Positions 1-5,278 of a DNA stretch of 7,417 bases are shown piece after piece. Under the pieces are notes generated by a model. That model searched no databases and was not told the origin of the DNA. It was given only the letters and a program-made list of their open reading frames with translations. Position 1 is the first letter of the stretch; each line of letters begins with the position of its first letter. The DNA lies in the NCBI GenBank assembly GCA_029287275.1, contig JARFRL010000240.1:1-7417 (forward strand), given 5' to 3'. The DNA comes from Pontiella desulfatans (GTDB lineage Bacteria > Verrucomicrobiota > Kiritimatiellia > Kiritimatiellales > Pontiellaceae). The translations under genes were made by a program, and so were the position numbers.

Positions 1-72
1 GAGGGCTACTACAAACAGCTCTACGAGTTGCTCATGCATTCACCGGAATCGTCCACGGATCACCCCGCTTGA
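1..72 (+). CDS. C-terminal end of a gene, probably an ABC exporter (partial)
   Basis: An open frame runs from the first base to a TGA at 70-72 and gives 23 residues beginning EGYYKQLYELL. This resembles the extreme C-terminus of MsbA-type ABC exporters, where a short helix of the form G-x-Y-x-x-L-Y-x-L follows the nucleotide-binding domain, and the tail after it is short and polar (SPESSTDHPA). Only this tail is visible, so no ATPase motif supports the call. The frame could belong to another protein. The product would be an inner-membrane half-transporter. It lies upstream of and in the same direction as the pilin gene, with 76 bp between them and a candidate -10 element in the gap, so the two are probably transcribed separately. 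Confidence 0.4.
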   Translation, partial: EGYYKQLYELLMHSPESSTDHPA

Positions 73-125
73 GAAGTCCGTGGCTCTAAAACCACCCAAC
101 GTGCCACGCCGCGCTTATTGGCATT

Positions 126-131
126 TATAAT
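126..131 (+). promoter_or_regulatory. Candidate -10 element before the pilin gene
   Basis: A perfect TATAAT lies at 126-131 in a locally AT-rich stretch, 17 bp before the pilin ATG. The best -35 partner I can see is GTGCCA at 101-106 with a long 19-bp spacer, which is weak. If the element is used, the untranslated leader would be only about 10 nt, leaving little room for a ribosome binding site. Confidence 0.35.
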
Positions 132-148
132 GCTTCTAAAAAAAGGTT

Positions 149-616
149 ATGAGCGTTCAGACCAACAAACCGGGATTCACGTTGGTGGAGATCATGATCG
201 TCGTCGCGATCATCGGACTTCTCGCGGCGTTGGGTCTACCGAGCATGTTGGAGGCCGGAAAGAACGCGCGGTCGCGAAGAATCGCCCGCGAAATCAAGGC
301 GGCGGGCCACGCGTTCGTTCAATACGCGTTCGACACCGGCGCGTATCCCGCGGACAAAACGCCCGGGCAGATACCGGACGGCATGGCGCCCTATCTCGGA
401 AAATTTCCCTGGAGCGAAAAAACCACGATCGGCGGGAAATGGGACTGGGATCATAACGTGTTCGGCGTGAAGGCCGCCGTTTCAGTTCGTAGTTCCGACT
501 GGGGCGATGAACAAATGCTGACCATCGACGAGTTGATCGACAACGGCGACCTTGGCTCCGGACAATTCCGGCGTCGAAGCGGCGGCTACATGTACGTGCT
601 CGAAGAGCTTAACTGA
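149..616 (+). CDS. Type IV prepilin-like / pseudopilin protein
   Basis: This is a 155-residue protein with a class III prepilin leader: a 9-residue leader ending in KPG, then FTLVE. The prepilin peptidase should cut between G9 and F10 and methylate the new N-terminal Phe. The conserved Glu at mature position 5 is present, followed by a hydrophobic helix to about residue 33. The protein would be held in the inner membrane and then built into a type IV pilus or a type II secretion pseudopilus. The C-terminal half contains PWS, GGKWDWD and NVFGVKA and has no cysteines; I recall similar proteins from Verrucomicrobiota, without having searched. The ATG at 149 is the only start giving a normal leader. 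Its purine-rich tract AAAAAAAGG ends just 2 nt before the ATG, too close for a standard Shine-Dalgarno site. No other pilus genes are nearby, so pilus versus secretion system cannot be decided. Confidence 0.85.
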   Translation: MSVQTNKPGFTLVEIMIVVAIIGLLAALGLPSMLEAGKNARSRRIAREIKAAGHAFVQYAFDTGAYPADKTPGQIPDGMAPYLGKFPWSEKTTIGGKWDWDHNVFGVKAAVSVRSSDWGDEQMLTIDELIDNGDLGSGQFRRRSGGYMYVLEELN

Positions 617-622
617 TTTTTC

Positions 623-645
623 TCGCGTGGATTAGTTTCCCGCGA
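623..645. promoter_or_regulatory. Imperfect palindrome upstream of the porin promoter (possible operator)
   Basis: TCGCG (623-627) and CGCGA (641-645) form an inverted repeat around a 13-nt centre, with partial symmetry continuing inward. It ends 3 bp before the candidate -35 box of the porin gene. That is a plausible place for a regulator of sugar uptake. It might instead be a weak stem-loop ending the pilin transcript, although no T-tract follows it. Confidence 0.25.
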
Positions 646-648
646 CTC

Positions 649-676
649 TTGAAAAATCATTCACTCCTTCTAAAAT
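649..676 (+). promoter_or_regulatory. Candidate sigma70-type promoter of the porin gene
   Basis: TTGAAA at 649-654 and TAAAAT at 671-676 are separated by 16 bp, close to the housekeeping consensus (TTGACA, 17, TATAAT). The expected start of transcription near 683 leaves a short leader of about 19 nt containing the ribosome binding site. This is the best promoter match in the window. Confidence 0.5.
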
Positions 677-691
677 GTCATCCTAATCTAT

Positions 692-696
692 GGAGG
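692..696 (+). promoter_or_regulatory. Ribosome binding site that fixes the porin start
   Basis: A full GGAGG at 692-696 lies 5 nt before the ATG at 702. The upstream in-frame ATG at 690 overlaps this site and would add MEDA in front of the signal peptide, so 702 is the better start. Confidence 0.75.
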
Positions 697-701
697 ATGC
701 C

Positions 702-2147
702 ATGAGAATCATCACGTTCACGTTGTCGAGTCTGATCGCGACCGCGGCCTTCGCCGACGCGGCGACCAACGATCTGCGCGCCGAATTCGAGGCCTACAAA
801 GCCGCCTCGGAAGCCCGGATACACTCTTTGGAGAGTCAGGTCGGCAACCGCTCGGAGCTCAGCCAACAGGAGGTTGACGATCTGCGCGTGTTCGCCGAGC
901 GCGGCACGATTGATTTCGAGTTTCAAGGGTATCTGCGCGCCGGTTACGGCGTGGATGGACAAGGCAACGCGCAGGCCGCCTTCCAAGCGCCCAACGCGGA
1001 ATCGAAATACCGCTTGGGCAACGAAGCCGAAACCTATTTGGAAACCACCTTCATCGCGAAAACACCCCCGGAAGTCACCGGCTCCAAGGACAAGAAATTC
1101 GAAACACAAATCCGTCTGGCCTACTCGATCCCCAACTCCAACAGCGCGACGTACGACAGCACCTTCTCCCTGCGCGAGGCCTATGGAACCGCGGGCGGCC
1201 TCTTCGAGGACAATCCCTCCGCGGGCTGGTGGGCCGGTCAACGCTTCTATTCGCGCGTTCAGGTGCACATGACCGACTTCTGGTATCGCGACATGTCGGG
1301 CTATGGCGGCGGCATCGAAAACGTCGCGGTTGGCGACACCCTGAAAGTGGGCGCGGCGTGGATTGGCGGGTCGGTCGATTCGTTGGATTCCGATGGCACG
1401 GTGTTCGTGAATCCCGACGGCCAGTTGCGCAAAGACAATCTGGATCTTTCGCTCACCGAGATCGACTCCCTCGGCGGCGAGTTCCGCGCGTTGCTGACGT
1501 ATTCGTATTTCAACGGAGACCAGGTGGAAAGCGCTCCGGGAACCACGAACTCGCTGCGAAACAGCCATGGTGGCTCGCTCAACCTTTTTCAAATCAACGA
1601 GTTTGATAATGGGATTCAGAACCTCGCCGTCCTTCAGTATGGACTCGGCGCGGCGTACAACTTCCGCGCGCAGTTGGCGCTGCCCACCGGGTTCAACGCC
1701 GGCAACACGCCCGCGGAGGTCAACACGGATGATTTCCAGCAGTTCCGTTTCATCGAGGATTTCACCTATTCGAACGGCAAGAAGGTTTCCGGCTCGGCGA
1801 CCTTCCTCTATCAATATCTCTATCTGGGCGACGTCCCTCAAAACGTGGTTCAGTGGACCTCGGCGGGCGTTCGCCCGGTCTACCACTTCAACCGGCGTTA
1901 CTCCCTCGCGACGGAAGCGGGTTGGGACTACACGGATCAGAAAGACGGGTTGAGCGGCTCGCTGTTCAAGCTGACCTTCGCGCCGCAGATCACGCCGGAG
2001 ATGTCGGTGATGAGCCGCCCCGCTCTACGCCTGTTCCTGACCTACGCGTGGTGGACGGACGACTTCACGGGGTTGGTGGGTTCGCCAACGCACGCGGGAG
2101 AAACGGAGGGACTTTCCGCGGGCGCGCAACTCGAGACCTGGTGGTAG
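702..2147 (+). CDS. LamB-family outer-membrane carbohydrate porin (maltoporin-like)
   Basis: The 481-residue protein begins with a signal peptide (MRIITF...), probably cut after AFA at residue 18. Residues about 22-49 are heptad-like and charged, a likely short periplasmic coiled coil that E. coli LamB lacks but ScrY-type sugar porins have. From about residue 70 it follows LamB: DFEFQGYLRAGYG, then SKYRLGNEAETYLE, with Y77 at the position of greasy-slide Tyr6. It ends in GAQLETWW, the aromatic C-terminal beta-strand used for outer-membrane insertion. By family it should form a trimeric 18-strand barrel that lets oligosaccharides diffuse into the periplasm; the substrate cannot be read from the sequence. 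The two cysteines that pair in the first LamB loop are both Ala here (A93, A109). The gene has its own promoter and is separated by 3 bp from the convergent yjbQ-like gene. I omit a symbol because substrate and orthology are uncertain. Confidence 0.88.
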   Translation: MRIITFTLSSLIATAAFADAATNDLRAEFEAYKAASEARIHSLESQVGNRSELSQQEVDDLRVFAERGTIDFEFQGYLRAGYGVDGQGNAQAAFQAPNAESKYRLGNEAETYLETTFIAKTPPEVTGSKDKKFETQIRLAYSIPNSNSATYDSTFSLREAYGTAGGLFEDNPSAGWWAGQRFYSRVQVHMTDFWYRDMSGYGGGIENVAVGDTLKVGAAWIGGSVDSLDSDGTVFVNPDGQLRKDNLDLSLTEIDSLGGEFRALLTYSYFNGDQVESAPGTTNSLRNSHGGSLNLFQINEFDNGIQNLAVLQYGLGAAYNFRAQLALPTGFNAGNTPAEVNTDDFQQFRFIEDFTYSNGKKVSGSATFLYQYLYLGDVPQNVVQWTSAGVRPVYHFNRRYSLATEAGWDYTDQKDGLSGSLFKLTFAPQITPEMSVMSRPALRLFLTYAWWTDDFTGLVGSPTHAGETEGLSAGAQLETWW

Positions 2148-2150
2148 GTC

Positions 2151-2567
2151 TTATTCGCCGATGATCTTCACGAGCGCGCGTTTTTGGCGTTTGCCGTCGA
2201 GTTCGTAGTAGAAGATGGATTCCCAAGGGCCGAAGTCCAACTTCCCGTTCGTGACCGCGACGACCACTTCGCGCCCCATGACGGTGCGCTTCAGATGCGC
2301 GTCGGCGTTGTCCTCGTATCCATTGTGCGCGTACTGGTCGTACGGTTTTTCCGGGGCGAGTTTCTCGAGCCAGCGCTCGTAGTCCGCGTGCAGACCGCTC
2401 TCGTTGTCGTTGATGAACACCGACGCGGTGATGTGCATCGCGTTGACCAGACACAAGCCCTCTTTGATTCCCGATTCGCGCAAGCACTCCTCGATTTGAG
2501 GAGTGATGTGTATGATCTGCCGCCGCCGGGGCGCCTCGAACCAGAGTTCCTTGCGATACGACTTCAT
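2151..2567 (-). CDS. yjbQ: UPF0047 / YjbQ family protein
   Basis: The 138-residue protein matches the UPF0047 family over its whole length, and that family is usually 130-140 residues long. Conserved features are HITASVFINDNE (H45 onward), the YAHN ... EDNADAHLK block at 79-93, MGREVVVAVTNGKLDFGPW at about 97-115, and a C-terminal IIGE. The family is a small trimeric cytoplasmic beta-rich protein with conserved His and acidic residues around a putative metal site. Some members have weak thiamine-phosphate synthase activity, but the physiological role is not settled. I chose ATG at 2567 over GTG at 2570 because AAGGG (2578-2574) sits 6 nt upstream of the ATG. That ATG overlaps the stop of the LpxC-like gene by one base (TGATG), so translation is probably coupled and the two genes share a transcript. 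Confidence 0.88.
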   Translation of the reverse strand: MKSYRKELWFEAPRRRQIIHITPQIEECLRESGIKEGLCLVNAMHITASVFINDNESGLHADYERWLEKLAPEKPYDQYAHNGYEDNADAHLKRTVMGREVVVAVTNGKLDFGPWESIFYYELDGKRQKRALVKIIGE

Positions 2568-3607
2568 CACGCGCCCTTGTATTCTTCGAGCGGAATCAGC
2601 GCTTCGTTCAAATAAAGTTGTTTGACCAGTTCGCAGTCCAGACGATGTCCCGCTTTGTAGGACGTGATTTTCCCCACGAACAATCCGTTGGGAATCAGCG
2701 CGATCGCGGCGAGCAGATCAAGCACGGCGCGATGCCACGCGGCCTCAAGCGCTTTGCCTTCGTGAAGCAGGCGCGGCTCGTTCACGTAGCGTTTCTTGCT
2801 CGCGATCGATACGTTCAGCTTGTTGTACCCGAGGTTCCGCACGTCGGCGAACAGCTTTCCGATCGTCGCGCAATACAGCACCTTGGCGAAGGAGGTGTTC
2901 GTCCGCGCGATCGAAGCCATGCGCGTCAGCTCCTCGCACGCGGGAAAAATGATGCGCTGTTGGCCAATGGCCGTGGGAAAACTCAGCGCGCAATCCACCA
3001 TCAGCTTGGGATCGTTCAGATCGTCCGGCGGCGCGAGCGTCACGAAATCCCCGTAGGTTCCCCCCACGGTGACCGGCTCCTTCACCGTCACGTAATTCAC
3101 GGGCTGGTCGAGCTCGACTTTGCCGCAGCTTTCAAGCGCCTCGACGACATCCAGACTGCCTTGTTCAAACAGCGGCGGATCGCCCGAGTCGAGTTTGATC
3201 AGCAGGTTGTCGATCCCCATGCCCATGCGCAGCGAGATCAGATGCTCCACCATGCGGACGTAGTTGTGTGGATTACCCGAGCGCAGCACGATGTTGCTCA
3301 CGATCTGTCCCGTCGTCCAGACGTTGGCGATGGCCACGCGGATCGGCAGCGATCCCGGCAGATCCGTTCGATCCAGCCACCAGCCCTCCCGAGCGCTCGG
3401 CTCGAACGTGATCGTCCGCGTCGCCTTGCCCATGAAGGTGCCGGGCCCCGAGATCGTCGCGGATCTGGCCAACGTGGTTTGCTTGGCGCGGAGGGGCCCG
3501 ACCTCTTTGTCGCTGAGGTCCCAATCGATCGGCTGGGCGCTCATTCGCTCGTACGAAGCTTTGATCGCGTCGTCGTCGCCCATCAAAATACTACCTGGAT
3601 GAGTCAT
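2567..3607 (-). CDS. Divergent LpxC-like protein (UDP-3-O-acyl-GlcNAc deacetylase family)
   Basis: LpxC is the zinc deacetylase that commits UDP-3-O-acyl-GlcNAc to lipid A synthesis. This 346-residue protein shows the fold in order: QTTLARSATISGPG (43-56), VEHL with E121 and H122, GIDNLLIKLD (131-140), ART (234-236), and SYKAGH with K318 and H321. Several active-site features are altered. The HKxxDxxxD motif reads WHRAVLDLLAA (291-301), so His and Asp are five residues apart instead of four and the second Asp is Ala. GLHSGK is replaced by GTFMGK, losing that His. LpxC is normally about 305 residues; the excess is mostly an acidic N-terminal extension of about 42 residues. The start is uncertain: ATG 3607 has little ribosome binding site, and ATG 3583 is an alternative. 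It may be a catalytically altered paralogue, so I do not assign lpxC. It is followed, with overlap, by yjbQ. Confidence 0.75.
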   Translation of the reverse strand: MTHPGSILMGDDDAIKASYERMSAQPIDWDLSDKEVGPLRAKQTTLARSATISGPGTFMGKATRTITFEPSAREGWWLDRTDLPGSLPIRVAIANVWTTGQIVSNIVLRSGNPHNYVRMVEHLISLRMGMGIDNLLIKLDSGDPPLFEQGSLDVVEALESCGKVELDQPVNYVTVKEPVTVGGTYGDFVTLAPPDDLNDPKLMVDCALSFPTAIGQQRIIFPACEELTRMASIARTNTSFAKVLYCATIGKLFADVRNLGYNKLNVSIASKKRYVNEPRLLHEGKALEAAWHRAVLDLLAAIALIPNGLFVGKITSYKAGHRLDCELVKQLYLNEALIPLEEYKGA

Positions 3608-3626
3608 AAATTAAATCCGTTCTGTT

Positions 3627-3655
3627 TTGAACCGCTCTTTTGAATGCCCTATCTT
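3627..3655 (+). promoter_or_regulatory. Candidate promoter for murJ in the divergent region
   Basis: TTGAAC at 3627-3632 and TATCTT at 3650-3655 with a 17-bp spacer face murJ. The match is moderate. The whole 93-bp divergent region (3608-3700) must also hold the promoter of the minus-strand LpxC-like/YjbQ operon, for which I see no clear -10/-35 pair. Confidence 0.35.
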
Positions 3656-3687
3656 TAGTTTTTTCGCGCGATCAACGCAACCAAAAC

Positions 3688-3694
3688 AAAGGGG
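3688..3694 (+). promoter_or_regulatory. Ribosome binding site that fixes the TTG start of murJ
   Basis: AAAGGGG at 3688-3694 is followed after 6 nt by TTG at 3701. No ATG or GTG start lies in this frame nearby, and the next in-frame ATG (codon 25) would remove the conserved first membrane helix, so TTG is the probable start. Confidence 0.65.
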
Positions 3695-3700
3695 CTCCAC

Positions 3701-5275
3701 TTGAAAGACGGCAAGGTACTGCGCTCCGCCGGAGTGGTTGGAAGTTTCACGCTCCTAAGCCGCGGCCTCGGCATGTTGCGCGACATCATCATCGCCTACC
3801 ACTTCGGCACCTCCCTGCTCGCCTCCGCCTTTTTCGTCGCGTTCACCATCCCGAACCTGTTCCGCCGCCTCTTCGGCGAGGGCGCGCTCTCCGCCGCCTT
3901 CATCCCCGTGTTCATCGAAACCCGAACGAAACAAGGCGACAAAGCCGCGTGGGACATGGCCGCGAAAGTCGTCACCCTGACCGCCGCGCTGCTGACGACG
4001 ATCGCGATCATCGGCGTCATACTCTTCTCCGTCGGCCTGCGCCTTCCCAACGTGTCGGAGAAATGGATCACCACGTTCGAGCTCGCCCGCGTCATGTTTC
4101 CCTACGTCGTGCTCATCTGCCTGGCCGCGCTCTCCATGGCCGTGCTCAACTCCTTCAAACATTTCGCGACGTCCGCCTTCGCGCCCTGCCTCTTGAATCT
4201 GATTCTGATCGCGGTCATGCTCGTCGTGTTTCCGGTCATCGGCGCTGAACCCGCCGACCGCGCGATGGCGCTCGCCTGGGGCGTGCTGATCGCCGGCGCC
4301 GCGCAGGTCGCGATCCAGTTGCCCGCGCTCAAGCGCTTCGGCTGTCCCTTCAAATTCTCCAACCGGTGGAACGACCCGAAAATCCGTCAAATGCTGCTCT
4401 TGATGGGCCCCGCGGCGTTGGGCATGGCCGTCACGCAGTTCAACGTGCTGATCGACCGTCTGCTCGCGATGTGGATCGGCGGATGGGCGCCCGCCGCGCT
4501 GTTTTACAGCGAACGCATGATTTATTTTCCACTGGGGATCATCGCGACCGCCTTGGGCACCGTGTTGTTGCCCACGTTCTCCACGCACGCCGCGAAAGGC
4601 GACCACGCCTCGATGAGTCGAACCATCTCCGACTCGCTGCGGCATCTGGCGTTCATCATGGTTCCGGCGGCGCTGGGGTTGCTCGTGCTCGCTCCCAACA
4701 TCCTCTCCGCGATCTTCGAATGGAACGGCCAATTCAACGCGGAATCCACCCTGCTCAGCGCGCGGGCGTTGATGTTCTACGCGCCAGGCCTCGTCGTCTT
4801 CAGCGCGGCCAAGGTTTTCGTTCCCGCGTTCTACGCCATGCAAGACACCAAAACCCCCGTCCGGATCGGCATCTACACCGTCGCGCTCAACCTGACCCTG
4901 AACATCGTGTTGATCCTCACGTTGCCGGAATACTGGAAACACGCCGGCATGGCGTTCTCCACCGTCTTGGCCGAAGCCGTGGGCATGGCCGTTTTGGGAA
5001 CCCTTCTCGCCCAACGCATGCCTTCGATTCAATGGGGTGGAATCCTGAAGAGCTTCACGCGCTATCTGGCGTGCGGACTGATCATGGCCGCGGCGGCCTG
5101 GCTTGTGGCTCGCTATTCCTTCGCGCCGCTGAACGACTTGCTGCCCGCGAAAATCGCCAGTATCACGTCCGTCCTGCTCGCGGTCGGCGCGGGCGGTTCG
5201 ACCTACTTCGTCCTCGCCCTCGGACTCAAGGCCCCGGAACTCAAAGAAATCACGAACGCCCTCCGCGGGAAGTAA
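3701..5275 (+). CDS. murJ: MurJ (MviN) lipid II flippase
   Basis: MurJ is an inner-membrane MOP-superfamily transporter that flips lipid II to the periplasmic face for peptidoglycan synthesis. The 524-residue product has the family length and a largely hydrophobic pattern compatible with 14 helices. The N-terminal signature is intact: SRGLGMLRDIIIAYHFG (20-36), then FFVAFTIPNLFRRLFGEGALSAAF (44-67). Arg residues at 21, 27, 55 and 272 match the cavity arginines at 18, 24, 52 and 270 of E. coli MurJ. The middle motif FNVLIDRLLAMWIG (247-260) and YSERMIYFPLGI (269-280) are also typical. The acidic residue that E. coli has at position 39 (TDAFF) is Ser here (S42). The gene starts at TTG with a strong ribosome binding site. 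It is divergent from the LpxC-like gene and convergent with the ABC exporter, with only 3 bp (5276-5278) after its stop. Confidence 0.95.
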   Translation: MKDGKVLRSAGVVGSFTLLSRGLGMLRDIIIAYHFGTSLLASAFFVAFTIPNLFRRLFGEGALSAAFIPVFIETRTKQGDKAAWDMAAKVVTLTAALLTTIAIIGVILFSVGLRLPNVSEKWITTFELARVMFPYVVLICLAALSMAVLNSFKHFATSAFAPCLLNLILIAVMLVVFPVIGAEPADRAMALAWGVLIAGAAQVAIQLPALKRFGCPFKFSNRWNDPKIRQMLLLMGPAALGMAVTQFNVLIDRLLAMWIGGWAPAALFYSERMIYFPLGIIATALGTVLLPTFSTHAAKGDHASMSRTISDSLRHLAFIMVPAALGLLVLAPNILSAIFEWNGQFNAESTLLSARALMFYAPGLVVFSAAKVFVPAFYAMQDTKTPVRIGIYTVALNLTLNIVLILTLPEYWKHAGMAFSTVLAEAVGMAVLGTLLAQRMPSIQWGGILKSFTRYLACGLIMAAAAWLVARYSFAPLNDLLPAKIASITSVLLAVGAGGSTYFVLALGLKAPELKEITNALRGK

Positions 5276-5278
5276 CCT

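Noticed and set aside
79..108. CGTGGC...GCCACG inverted repeat after the left-edge gene, as a terminator
   Set aside because: The 6-bp stem encloses an 18-nt loop and no T-run follows it, so it is too weak to call an intrinsic terminator.
598..621. GCTC-GAA-GAGC hairpin near the pilin stop, followed by five T
   Set aside because: The stem is only 4 bp and the T-run begins 8 nt after it, so it does not meet the pattern of an intrinsic terminator.
690..701. Upstream ATG for the porin gene
   Set aside because: It overlaps the GGAGG ribosome binding site, which is spaced correctly for the ATG at 702, and it would put MEDA in front of the signal peptide.
678..1886. Long minus-strand open frame opposite the porin gene
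   Set aside because: The + strand frame has a signal peptide, LamB motifs and a correct C-terminal strand. The opposite frame is Arg/Gly/Glu-rich with no recognisable motif, typical of antisense frames in G/C-rich coding DNA.
2618..3643. Long + strand open frame opposite the LpxC-like gene
   Set aside because: It is rich in Arg and His with no domain signature, while the minus strand carries the LpxC-family motifs in order.
3755..5032. Long minus-strand open frame opposite murJ
   Set aside because: Its Gly/Glu/Arg/His-rich composition is the shadow of a membrane-protein gene; murJ is unambiguous on the + strand.
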